Source of the DNA: Opeltia flavorubescens | Lineage: Eukaryota; Ascomycota; Lecanoromycetes; Teloschistales; Teloschistaceae | Direction of reading: 5' to 3' | DNA: 64,000 nt | Assembly (NCBI GenBank): GCA_000442125.1 | Contig: KE546968.1 | Location: forward strand, 1,831,795 to 1,895,794 | Part shown: one piece after another, positions 21,241 to 32,512 of the stretch | How positions within the stretch are numbered: the stretch's first letter is position 1 | Layout of the letters: the number at the start of each line of letters is the position of its first letter | Program-made: the position numbers and the translations under genes | The notes under the pieces: generated by a model | Told to the model about the DNA's origin: nothing | Seen by the model: the letters and a program-made list of their open reading frames with translations, nothing else | Databases searched by the model: none

Positions 21241-21722
21241 TTTCTCGATTATGATGGATGAAGAAGACTTGAGAAGTGAGAATGGTTCCGGGTAAGATTT
21301 GTGTGACCCAGGGTGACACGACCTTCTTATGGGCAATATTGTTGCGCATTTTGCTTACCTCCATACTACATCATGGTGCAGTCAAGAAAGGAGTCCGTGT
21401 GCATCGATTTTATTTTAGCTTACCCTCCACAACGACATGTGATGCAGACAGGTAGATTATAGGTACCTCGGTAAATGGCAATGGTATCGGTTTTCAACAA
21501 GATCTCCCTGCTCCGGCTTTTGTCACGATTGCAAGTCTTTCATCCACTCGTCTGCGATCTGCATACTTCGATTCCCATACAACATCGGATGTCAGTGGGC
21601 CTGTGATGAGGCAAAATCTGCATGTCCGAAAGAAAAAGTTTGCGGGCGTTCCTCGGTCGTATGGCATGTCAAAGCGCCACGTGTCATTGCGATGGTAGAT
21701 CTCCTGCAAACCGAAGATATCC

Positions 21723-22160
21723 ATGTGCGGGGTCTGCATATGCATCGATAGGATTCCAGTCAGACATGTAGAGTTAACCGAAAAAGCAGAAGATCGGCAC
21801 ACCAAAGCTAATAAGCTTTCCGAGCTGGTCATACAACATTTTTCGCAACCAGTATTAGAAAGACCGGTCATTACCGATGCCACAATTTTCGCGTTATCTG
21901 ATTTCTCAAAAACTAAAGTAACCACTGTTGCCGATACATGGATATCAAGAAATCTCCGACACTGCGAGAAGCTACGCTTTTTAAAAACTTTCCAGAACAT
22001 CCAGGTAGATCCCGTTTTTGAAAAAGAAATGCACACTGCTCAGAGACTTGATGAAGGCCCAGGCTCGTCTTTCTCTTCTGTCGAAAATCAGTATCTCAGG
22101 TTGCCTATCTCATCAAAGAAAGACCACTACTATCCCTTTCCGATCAAAACGATAACGTAG
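21723..22160 (+). CDS. Hypothetical protein, doubtful
   Basis: This open frame of 145 codons has a balanced, charged composition (VITDATIFALSDFSKTK, RLDEGPGSSFSSVE) and no recognised domain. A 180-codon minus-strand frame (22036-21494) covers the same DNA, so one of the two may be a shadow. I prefer the plus strand because the minus frame is unusually rich in Cys, Trp and Phe. It could be a gene fragment. Confidence 0.25.
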   Translation: MCGVCICIDRIPVRHVELTEKAEDRHTKANKLSELVIQHFSQPVLERPVITDATIFALSDFSKTKVTTVADTWISRNLRHCEKLRFLKTFQNIQVDPVFEKEMHTAQRLDEGPGSSFSSVENQYLRLPISSKKDHYYPFPIKTIT

Positions 22161-23844
22161 GTGTGCTGACATCTAAGCTTTCCCTCCGAATTCGGGTCTG
22201 CCAGTTTGATTCTGTGCCAACTTTATCGGTAAGATAACCTAGAAGGCTGATAAAGAGTATATGATTGATTCTGATTAATTTATTAAAGCGAATACATACT
22301 TCTTCAAGCGTTTATATATGTAGCTGATGTCACGATGGAAATGTTTTGCTCCAATCATAGTATCCTGGTATCGTGCCGTATCTCTAGAGATCTGACAGGC
22401 AGAAGATGTTCAGTCGCTCCGGGTAGCGACTGGTGATGATTTCGCAGAACCCTTTCTTCGGTGCAGATCTTCCGCATCTCTGCGAGAGTATGTCACATTT
22501 CGACGCCTCCAAAGGTGATAAGCTTGCCGAATGTATTACTTTTACGGTAAATCGTCAAGATCACTCATCACAAGAGACCAGAAGCTCTGGATATACCTTA
22601 TGTTGATCCAGCCACTTACATCTAGTAGCCTCGGCCATAGACCAGCCGGGCTCAGCTTCGAGAGAATGGCTGGGATAGCACATGGGGCGACTGTTTAGGA
22701 TCTTAGACATAGATGCTCGTGCTTTGCGTTCGCACATTCTCTTCCAGCGAAACATTCACTGTTTTCTCACCCCGTCATGCCAATCTACGAAAGGTCTGGA
22801 TTTAGACGTATAGCTTTCTATCAAGTTTAGACTCCACAAAAGGAAATTGGACGCCATCGATCGATATATATCATGTGAAGAAGTACATCGAGCCATTGTC
22901 GCAAGTAAGGAACAATGCGAGATATTTCGTTCTCAAAACGTCTCTCGAGTGAGTATAGACCAACGTGATACGATACCTCGATTACCAAGTGCGTAGAAAT
23001 ATGAGTTTTTAAGAGCATAGCGGTGATTTGTACCAGAGGTTAGTGCTGATACCTGCTTTCGACTCAAGTGATCTGTAATTCTTACTGAGCTCTCCACGGG
23101 AATACCTACAAATCATTGGCGTGCCTATACCAAGGCTCATGCTGGCAGCTGTTGCAAGCTCAGTGCCGAGAGCCAAAATTAAGTGGACATTCCTCTTTTC
23201 ACCTCACGGATAAGGCTACCAAGCACATTGCAATTTTTTGACTATCTGTGTAGATAGATAGCTAGCATCTACTTTTTCGAGTACTTTCACTTCTGTATCC
23301 ATGGTGAATTGGATATCGATTGGAATTCCTTCGCAGTATGAATCGATATCCCATCATATCCTACTTGGAACCAAGGAACGTGCCATGATATATCGACAGG
23401 CTGTTGCAGAGGAGAGTAGTATGACTGCATTAGCGGTAAGTCCTCTGCTATATAGGGACTTCAAAGCCACTGGTGTGAAATAGATCGTTGACGATATAGA
23501 AAGGGAATCATTTTCGCTCAAGTCTCAATTACGGCACTCAGTCTGCTATATCTTAGCGATAATCATTAGACAGCCCGTGGTTGTTTCCTGATTTCTCTCA
23601 CATCAGGCTGTCTCTCTGTAATCAGTGCCTGTAGCTTGTAACGAGTCGTCGGAAAGCTCTACAATTACGAGATTGGGTCATGGTTCCGGACCCCGAAGCA
23701 GGGACTGGAGGTGTCATATGCTGGGCAACAGACTAGTACTACTCTACTGAGTACTAATGTGATTTGTAGTAATACTTAGCTAGTTCTCTTCTCATAGAAA
23801 CGACACACATTCTCACACATGACATGCCTACACAATAGGTATAC
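22161..23844. other. Gene-poor stretch
   Basis: About 1.7 kb in which I see no gene. Small ORFs on both strands (for example 22561-22755 and 22827-23018 minus, 23301-23483 plus) carry no motifs. Base composition is slightly more AT-rich than the left part. It may be degraded sequence. Confidence 0.5.
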
Positions 23845-24318
23845 ATGACAGGAGTAGACAACTCCACAGGGCCGCGAGCCTCACTGCCTGCAATCTTCAG
23901 TCGATTCGCGCCTTTCGCCATGGTCAAAGGCTCAATATTCTCATCACTCCTTGGATTTCTTATCTACCAAGGCCTTATCTTTACCAAGAAGCTTGACAGT
24001 GATGCTGCGTGAGACGATAGCAGGAACAATTTCATTGTTATAATGGTCGGAACTGGACTTTGTACTTTATTTCTTGGTATCGCATTTGCTTTGAAAAACA
24101 TCGAAAATGAGGCGATGGCAGAGATGTCTGGGCTCAACAGAGGTTTGCCTTATAGTTTCACTAATACTAAACTAAAAAATGAGAAACCAAGGGGAGAATC
24201 TTCGCGAGATGGCCAAATCGGGATGCCAATGCATCACCAGCTGAACGGGAGCTTACCCATGAGAAGTAGCCAGCTAATAGTCAACAAAGGAAGACGAGCC
24301 TTCACGAACATGATTTAG
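23845..24318 (+). pseudogene. Small two-helix membrane protein gene with an in-frame stop
   Basis: From ATG 23845 one frame reads a hydrophobic segment (SIFSSLLGFLIYQGLIF), then KKLDSDAA, a TGA, and continues without a shift into DDSRNNFIVIMVGTGL and a second hydrophobic segment. A polar tail follows and ends at 24318. Removing the single stop would give about 157 residues with two membrane helices and a cytosolic or lumenal tail. The continued hydrophobic pattern on both sides argues for one gene that took a nonsense change. Alternatives are a short protein starting at ATG 24043 with one helix, or an unrecognised intron at the stop. I know no family for it. Confidence 0.4.
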
Positions 24319-24642
24319 CCAGTCTCTTGGAGGCTGCGTCGAAGCTCATGCGTAATGCGCCGAGGCTGATCGCTGCGTAGCCGCTGCTATACATGTTGCT
24401 CCATCTACTCGTTGAGACAAAGCGACGGAAGGAGCTTTACAAAACGCAATCTGAGAGAGCTTAGAAAATGAATTGGTCAGAACTATAGGAGATTCCGTGA
24501 TCTTAGGATAAACATCCCAGCAGAAGTCAGGGCAGAGGAACGAATCATGGTCGGCTTTGCGGGCCAAATTTCTAGATGATGCCATCACCTCTGCTAGAAT
24601 GACCTCTTGATAAGTCTAGTGCACCCACGATCCAACTTCACC

Positions 24643-24892
24643 ATGAAGGCTGGTTTCGGATGGCTCGTCGTATTTACTGCCATATCCTGGGGGAAAGGGG
24701 CGGTTGGGGCGCATAGTTCGAGCTGGAGTCCGTTTTGGGACGCAAAAGCGAAGGTGATTAGGTGATTGAAACCAGAAATTCGCCTGAGGCGTTTTTGCAT
24801 AATTACATCAGTATCCTCTACAGCGGTGGTCCATGAAGAATTCGTATGAGCGCCTGACGACCCGGACCCCTGATATGCGCACACTTTCGTGA
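24643..24892 (+). CDS. Possible small secreted protein
   Basis: A start with context CACCATG opens a signal-peptide-like stretch (MKAGFGWLVVFTAISWG, then AVGAHS). The frame stops after 40 codons, but a GTGATT donor at 24754 and a CAG acceptor at 24811 (58-bp intron) would extend it to 63 residues ending in TPDMRTLS. The mature part would be about 40 residues and basic, without cysteines. The donor is weak and no homologue comes to mind. A longer minus-strand frame (24884-24594) overlaps. Treat it as a candidate only. Confidence 0.25.
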
Positions 24893-25774
24893 AATTAAGA
24901 TGACTTGCTCATGGTGGGAAACTAAGAATGACTGGCTACAAAAAGCAGACCATGAGCCTTGGTCCAGATCATTGCATCGACTCGATCACAATCCCTCGAA
25001 ACCGCTGCAAGCCGTGACCTAATTGGGTGATTCATTGGGTACGGAGGTGACGCAGATGAAGAAAGCTAGAGTCTGGGGATTGGGTAAGAGTATCATGAAA
25101 GTGGGAAATGGAAGGGCTAACCACGGTATCAAGGCATTGGTGTCAAGCCTAGAGCCAGAAAATTCTGGCAAAGAGCTACACTTGAAATGATCTCAGGGCA
25201 TTTGGTCTGGAAATCGAGCTTATGATAAGATGTGGGGCATTACTTCGTCAGAGAGTTATCTATGCAATGGGAAGGAGCTTACGTATCTCATCCATGTTAT
25301 TGCGATTGGACTATTACTAGCCAGATTTCTCCCGTACATATGCAGTCGAATTCTTACATGGGAGCGTCACGCGTGCTGTTTTGATGAAGAAGACCATGTT
25401 TTGGGTAATATCAGCCCAACGAGTGGGGTCTGTGGCTATGGAAAGACGTAAACCAATGGAGCACCTATAAAACAATTGACATAGATATGTCTAGCCTATC
25501 CTGGCAAGGTGCAATAAAGAAAGCCACAAAAGCCAGAATCTAGTCCTTCACCAACCTGATCCATGGTTGAAAGGCAGTGGCTGCTCGATTTCTGGATCAG
25601 TCCAAAATTGTGACACTGCCTCGAACTCCGTTATGGTCCTGCGACAGCTCTCGTATTTGAAAGTACTTAGATGATCAGATCCCCACGTTTGACCACCCCT
25701 CAAGGTTTCAAACATCAAATCCGTTACTATTCTTCCTTGCTCAAATCCGTTATTTCAGGATTGATTTGGCCAAG
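24893..25774. other. Intergenic region
   Basis: No supportable gene. A plus-strand ORF at 25230-25451 (73 codons) has a hydrophobic patch (YLIHVIAIGLLLARFL) but no other feature. The last 200 bp should hold the promoter of the But2-domain gene. Confidence 0.45.
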
Positions 25775-26401
25775 ATGCGCACCGCATTAATGTTATTAAT
25801 AGTCACCCTCATCACTGTATTCTCAACTGCCTTTGCAGCCCGAATAACGCTCCCAAGTAACGAGAAGGACTTCCAATTCCCCCATTTCATTGTTGAAGTC
25901 AATAGCGATGAACCAATTACTGCCTTTGGGACTGGCTTCTCCGGCGTCGTGACGCCCCAAATATCATCGATATATGACTTCGACATTCCACCATCCTACA
26001 AGGGACGGACGTGCGAACTGGTTTTCCTGTTCCCAAAGGCCGAGGAGCTACCAAACTATGGAAAAGGCTTTGGAGATGCTTACGAATTCAACGGGAAAGG
26101 TGGTCTTATCTTCAGACGGTTGAAAAGCCCTGCGAATGCCAACACGACATACCTCAACCAGCCCGAATCCAGTGAGACGGTGGGCTTCATCGGAAAACTC
26201 ACACCCGGTAATACTTACAGCTTGAGCCGTGGCGTGGAGTGCGACGCCGGCAAAAAGGTCGGATATAAGATGGAGGCTTCAGGAGCGATGGATTTGGACT
26301 TTGCACAAAACTTTCGGTCTTCCCAGTTCGGTGGTCCTCTTGATGACTTTTCCCCGGATACAGAGGTTCCCCCGATCGGCTTCTTCGTCATTGCTCATTA
26401 G
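25775..26401 (+). CDS. Secreted But2-domain-like protein
   Basis: One exon encodes 208 residues from the ATG at 25775. A clear signal peptide (ALMLLIVTLITVFSTAFA, cleavage near residue 23) is followed by one globular domain. The pattern FPHFIVEV, then AFGTGFSGVV, SSIYDFDIP, GRTCELVFLFP, LTPGNTYSL and IGFFVIAH matches the ubiquitin-3-binding-protein But2 C-terminal domain that many ascomycetes carry in small secreted proteins. Two cysteines (in RTCEL and VECDAG) could pair. The function of secreted members is not known; in plant-associated fungi they are counted among effector candidates. The gene lies 2.2 kb from the RIP-affected block. Confidence 0.82.
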   Translation: MRTALMLLIVTLITVFSTAFAARITLPSNEKDFQFPHFIVEVNSDEPITAFGTGFSGVVTPQISSIYDFDIPPSYKGRTCELVFLFPKAEELPNYGKGFGDAYEFNGKGGLIFRRLKSPANANTTYLNQPESSETVGFIGKLTPGNTYSLSRGVECDAGKKVGYKMEASGAMDLDFAQNFRSSQFGGPLDDFSPDTEVPPIGFFVIAH

Positions 26402-27265
26402 AGATGGATGAGGGAAAAGCNACCCTGGGTACAACTGAAGGTTAGAAAGTATGCACAGGTGGAGCGATAATAGCGGATGCGACGCCTCGACTCTCAGCCA
26501 GAATGCTCTAGAGGAATGCATAGAGAGAAGGTTATGTAGCTCGAATAGTACTTTGATCATCATAGTCTCAAGATATTCGAGATCTCTGAAATGTTCGTAA
26601 TGCAGTATAAACTATTTGTTGAGCGATTCCTGTGGTGATTTGCGTGCTAATGTGCGCCCCTCTGTTCACTTCTGTGGTTATGGACCAAGCCAGACAGCCA
26701 AGCTTATGACCCAGACCCCAACCAACAGCCCGGTCCGACCCGGAGTAGCGCCTCATCCAAGACTCATGTGAATAACATTACATTGTACTTTCCACGGTTG
26801 ATAATTTATTGCGATTCGCCAATTGTTGGTATTTGTTCAGGCCATTTCCAGTCTTCAATACCAGAGCTCTGGGATATTGACATGGAGAAAAGAATTGAGG
26901 CAGTATCATTCCGAAGTTCGATTGCGAATACAACATTTTACGCTGCATGGTCACTTATTTATGAGAGTGTTCTATGTGTTCCATATAATTCTGTATCTGA
27001 ATAGTACTTGATGTTTTGAAAGGCGTCCTAGCTGCGTGGCGTATACACATGTCTTGCTTCCATCATTGCGTGTTTAAGCATGCATTGTCATAATATCCCA
27101 TTTAAAAGACGACATCTTCTACAGCCATTGGTAGTTCTCTAGGAGAGATCTCTAAATCAACGCTCAAAGGCTCCTACGCTTCCCCGTCAGGATCGTCGCC
27201 GCACTGTCGTTGGTTTCAGCGGTAAGAGCTTTGACATATGCATTTTCAAGTGCTGGAAGGACATT
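26402..27265. other. Intergenic region
   Basis: No supportable gene. One undetermined base (n) is at 26421. Just downstream of the next gene's stop, its frame stays open on the minus strand to 27164, which may be lost coding sequence. Confidence 0.5.
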
Positions 27266-28576
27266 TTAAGTGCTGGTGACTATAGCAGCTGGAGGGTCAG
27301 GAAGCTGCTTCAGAGCATCTCGAACCTTTGTTACACGCTCTGCCATCCCGTCTTGAATCTCCTCGCGTTGCTTTCATCAAGTGTTAGTATCCAAGCGTGG
27401 CAAGGTTATGACAGTGCTTACCTTCTTGCAGGTGTTCCTGATGTTATCAGCAGCATCTTGGGACCATTTATCAAGTTTGGCCATTTTTGTCTTGGCGTCA
27501 CCTTCGATGCTGAGGGACTCGGCAAGTTCGATGCCAGGGAATATGGATCTCTCGGAAACATCGCGCCAGCTCTTTGCAACGTCGGCAAATAAGGAGAAAT
27601 AGGCCGCGATACAAATACTTCCGTTCATGATCATCTACTTTTGTGAGTTGGACCGATGTAGGCTAGCTGGGGAGATTCACGCTGCGCTCTATGGACTCGA
27701 GCGAGTACTGGCCAACTTTGATGATACCTCCCTTTGATCCTGCGTTCGCGTCGCCAGTTACTGCAATCCTGACAGTCTCAAGCCATTGTGAAACGAGTTT
27801 GGTGGAGACTGTCTTAATAACCGTAGAGAGCATACCGAAGAAGTCGACGAGATCAACGATCCGTGCTTTAAGCTGAATGATTAAACCGATGCACTGGAGA
27901 AGGATTTGCTTTGATTCTTCGAGGCTGATCACGTCGGCAGTCAGTCTGGCCAGTGTTGCATTGATATCCATCAAGCTCGACTGTTGATCAGCAAGCATCT
28001 TGGAGTTCTCACCGTACACCTTGGTAGTCGACTCGAGTGTCTCGGCGGTCGTTTTCAGATTAGCAGAAGCAGCTTGTAACAAAGCTTGGCCATGTGAGAG
28101 CGACGGATTCGAGGCTGGGGCTGAAAGCATTGGATCAGGCAGCGCACCATTGGATGAAGACGGACTAAAGGCCTGAGTCTGACTCTGAAGTTGTAAGGAG
28201 TGCACGTCCTTGTAGATTGAGTCCGCGAGGTTTTGCCATCTGACAACACTTTCGCTACCTTTCTGTGGTCGTGGAGTGTTCAGATCTGTGGATGAATCTT
28301 TGAGTGCTTTGGATATCTCTCCTACAATCTATTCCTGTAAGCAAGGACGTATATCCCATACAGTACTTTACTTACCTTGATAGCATCATCCAAGATATTA
28401 GTGTAAGTCGAGGTAGCTAAACCACCCACTATTTGTTTGGCGAAGTTGATTTTCGAATCCGCTAACATACCTTGGACGAAATCCAGCCCACTGTTTCCAG
28501 CTTGGGCGCTTTTCTTACCACCCGAAGCGAGCTCCCAATCGATATCGCCTAACAGTAATAAGCAGCAGGAATACAG
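27266..28576 (-). pseudogene. 3' part of a large helical protein gene, cut at the AT-rich boundary
   Basis: Four minus-strand exons are visible: 28548-28376, 28328-27681, 27634-27421 and 27369-27266, with 46- to 51-bp introns. They encode about 379 residues with no start codon. An acceptor (TTAG) just before 28548 and a split codon show that an upstream exon is missing. The protein is helical: a Ser/Pro-rich linker (FSPSSSNGALPD), a coiled-coil stretch (TLARLTADVISLEESKQIL), then MIMNGSICIAAYFSLFADVA and a C-terminal helix. This resembles the C-terminal module of large, uncharacterised fungal proteins. The sequence changes abruptly to RIP-altered repeat at 28577. After the TAA the frame stays open for 33 codons more. 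The function is unknown. Confidence 0.7.
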
Positions 28577-28846
28577 TGTAATCCCGGAAATCCATCGATT
28601 TAATTTATTTAAATCTATTGATTTATCCAGCTTTCTAATCTATTCCCGGTCGATTTTATATCTGGATTTCTATCGCTTAAAATTTAAGTTATTACTTAAC
28701 TTTTATAAAATAAGTTTAAAAATAAATTAAGTGTATTAAAACGTACTCTTTAAAATTCTTCTAGTAGATCTAGTTATAAAGTATTCGATTAGTAAAGTTA
28801 TCGCTGGTAAATTTTAATAAAAAATATTAAACTATTCTTTTATAGT
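28577..28846 (+). repeat. LTR-like direct repeat, left copy, at the gene boundary
   Basis: This 270-bp sequence begins TGTAATCCCGG immediately after the truncated gene. It aligns without obvious gaps to 29162-29431, mostly with transition differences. It is less altered than its partner. The position and the TG start fit a long terminal repeat, though no target duplication is clear. Confidence 0.6.
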
Positions 28847-29161
28847 TTAAAATTAGCTTTTTATCTTTTTAAATTTAATTATACCCCCGCCTTTTATTAT
28901 TATATACCTTTTCTATTTTAATTATTTCTATATTTAATTCGAAAATAGTTTTTATAAATTTAAAAGGCCGTTTAAACTATAGTTATTAATATATAAATAA
29001 AAGTAATAATAAATAATTTATATTAAATTAAATTCTATATTTAAAATTTAAAATTATTATATTAATTATAATAAATATATAATATATATAAATATTAATA
29101 ATAATAGTTATAAACTTTTATACTAATTTTTAATTTCTTATAATAAAAAACGAAAGTATAA

Positions 29162-29431
29162 TATAATTCTATAAATTTATTAATTTAATTAGTTTAAATC
29201 TACTAATATATTTAAATTTTTAATTTATTTTTAATCGATTTATATTTAAATTCTAATCGTTAAAAAATTAAAATATTATTTAACTTTTATAAACTAAACT
29301 TAAAAATAAATTAAATATTATAAAATATACTTTTTAGAGTTTTTTTAAAAAGTCCGGTTATAAAATAATTAACTAATAGAATTATCGCTAGCGGATTTTA
29401 ATAAAAAATACCGAGTTATCCTTTTATAACT
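29162..29431 (+). repeat. LTR-like direct repeat, right copy
   Basis: Partner of the copy at 28577-28846 in the same orientation, 585 bp away. Shared words include TTAACTTTTATAAA and AAAAATAAATTAA. The two copies would bound an element of about 855 bp, short enough to be a non-autonomous (TRIM-like) element. It is an old fossil. Confidence 0.6.
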
Positions 29432-32340
29432 ATTTTAATTAAAGTTAAATAAAAAATTAATAATAAATAATAGAGGTATAATTAAATTCGAGGCGGTATA
29501 AAATAAACTATAAACTATAATATTAATATTCTAAATTTAATAATTAGATATAATATATTTATATCGTTTAGATTTTTTAAAATACTAAAAGTATTAAAAA
29601 TATTAGGAGCGTTTTTAATAAAAAACTATTATTAAAACTATTTAAAAAAAACTATTAAAGTATTAAAAAATAATTATAAATTTATTTAATTTAAATTATT
29701 TTATTCTATAAAAAAAATATTAATACCCTTTTAAATAAATAAATAACGCTTACAATATTAATACCCGTTATATTTTATTTAATTATTTATAGTAGCTAAT
29801 AATTATTTATATTATATTATAATAGAATTAGAATTTAATAAAACTATAAAAAAAAAATATTAAAAAAGGGATTTAAAGCTATATTAAAGTATATTAAATA
29901 TTAAATACTATTTTATATTTTTAATTTTTTTTTTTCTATTCGTTCCTTTTATTTTTTTTTTTTATTATTTTTTTTTTTCCTTTTTTCTTTTTATTATGTA
30001 TAATTTCTTTTTTTTTTTAAAATTTAATCTATTTTATTATTAAACGAGCTTATATACGATTTTTTATATTTATCGAATCTTTTATTTTTTTACTTTTTTA
30101 TTTTTTATTCTATTTTATTTCTATTTTTTAACTTTTATTTACCGCGTTTTTTTTCTTTTTAAATCCCGTTCTTTTTTTTAAAACGCTAACTATATATACT
30201 ATATAATAGTAAATAGTAAGACTATTAATTAAAAGTAGTTTATAAATAATAAAAAGAAACCCTATAAAATATTTAACGAATATATTTTTTAATATTTATA
30301 GCAGAATTTTTTAAATATTCGGGTCGACTAATTAAAAAAAAAAGCGAGCGTTAATTACTATATATTTAAAAGCTAGTCGATTAAAAAAATTAATAGTAAA
30401 TATTTAACTTTAAATAAAAGCTTTTAAAAAAAATTTAAATTTAAAATAAAAAAATAAACGTTTTTTTTATTTAAACGGGTTAATAATTTTAAAAAAATTT
30501 TATTTAAAAAATAAAAGTTTAAATTTTAAAATATTAAATATATTAGAAGATATAATAAATTTACTATCTATAAAAGCCTAATTATAAATAAAAGAATATT
30601 CCGCTATTTATTAATATTAAATTTAGAGAGTTAAAAAATTAAAAATAAATATTATAAAGGTTATAATATTATAGTTATATATTACGCTATTATTTATAGA
30701 TAGTTCTCTACTAGGTTAGATAAAAAACAGATCGATATCCTAATTAAAGACCTCCTCGGCGGTTTATTAGAATTAGATACTATCGATTTTAAAAAATTAA
30801 AAAAATAAATAATCGATATTAATAATAAAACTGAATTAAAAATTAATAATAAAATTAAATTCGATATTACTAATAAAATTATATTTAATATTAACGATAA
30901 AATTAAATTCGAGTTTTTATTTTAATATATTATCCCGATTTTTTTAAAGAGATTTATTTAAAAAATTTAGTTTTTTAAATTAAAAATAAATAAATTTATT
31001 TATTTTTAATATATAATTTAATATATTTAATATATATTAATTAATATATTTTATTATAATTTATATATTTTAAAAAATTAGATCGATAAATTAAAAACTT
31101 ATTATCGCTATTTAAATTTTTATAATTAAATCTAATAATAATTTTTTAATTTTAACTACTAATAAAATTCGGCTTTTAAAATCGAATATAAAAAAAAATT
31201 TTTTTTTTATATAACTCTAAAGTTTATTAATAATTTTATAACCGATTTTTAAATATAATACTATAAAATATATTAATAAAATAATATATTATAAAAATTT
31301 TAGATTAATTATTAGCGGTAAATTTAATATAAAAATATTAAATATAATTTTTTAATAAAGTCGAACTGTATTTTTAAACGGCAGGTTGTATATAATAAAT
31401 ACTAGAAAAATAAATATATAGTAATAGATATTATAGATTATAATATATATATATATATTAAATTTAATATTTACTAATATATTCGAAAAAATTATATAAA
31501 TATAGCTTTAAAAGATTACTTCGAAAAAACTATTTAATATATATATTAAACTTTATATACTAATCTAATTATTAATAGATTAATTTTATAAAAATTATAA
31601 GTTTATTATTTAAATAATATTTATATTTCGAAAATTCTAGAAATAATTTATATTTAGCTTTTTATATTATAGCTTTTCTTTATTTTTTATCTTTTTATTA
31701 TTATATTTTTATAAATTTCGCTATAAAAAATTTAAAAATAATAGAAAATAAAAATAATAATTTATAATAAATAAAAGGAAAAATAGATATATAAATTAAT
31801 AATTAATAAAATTTTACTTGTAATTATTATAAAGAAAATTACTTTATATTTCTATTATTATTCTACTTTAAAAGCTAATAAAAATAATATATTTATTAAA
31901 ATTAAAAGATTAATAGAAATATAAAAAAAAATCTAATTATTTTTCTTTTTATTTTAATATTAAATATAGAATTTTTATAAAAAGTATTTATATTAGTATA
32001 AATAAAAAAAATATAAAAAATTTTATTAATAAATAAATATATAGTTAAAGAAATAATTTAATAAATTATTTAATTAATATAATAAAATAATTAAAAATAA
32101 TTAATTAAATTAATTTAATATTATTAAATTAAATATTATTAATAAATTTTAGTAAATTACTAATAGTTTTTTTAAAATAAATAAAAAAGTATTAAATATA
32201 TCGAAAGTTATTTTAAAAAGATATCTAGTAAGAATATTAAATATTATCGAATAGCTATAATATCTATTTATAATAATATAGTCTAGATCGGTATATTAAC
32301 TAATATTTTAAATTTAAGTATAGATTATATATAAAAGAAA

Positions 32341-32512
32341 TATTAGGGTATAGAATATATATAGTATAAAAAGTAGATAGTTGAAAAATTAATTGTTAAA
32401 TCTTTATAAAATCGCTGTAAAATATATAAAAATACTAATATACGCTAGGCCTAATCAGGTAATAATGCCTTGGTATATATTTTCTATAGTACCCTATAGT
32501 AGAACCGTAACA
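32341..32512 (-). repeat. 172-bp LTR (window-left; 3' LTR if the element is on the minus strand)
   Basis: Begins TATTAGGGTATAG and ends GAACCGTAACA. It matches 35674-35845 over its full length with no length difference and about 20 substitutions, all transitions. Confidence 0.85.

Noticed and set aside
21494-22036. 180-codon minus-strand ORF opposite the hypothetical plus-strand gene
   Set aside because: Cys-, Trp- and Phe-rich composition with no domain. It may be a shadow, though the plus frame is also weak.
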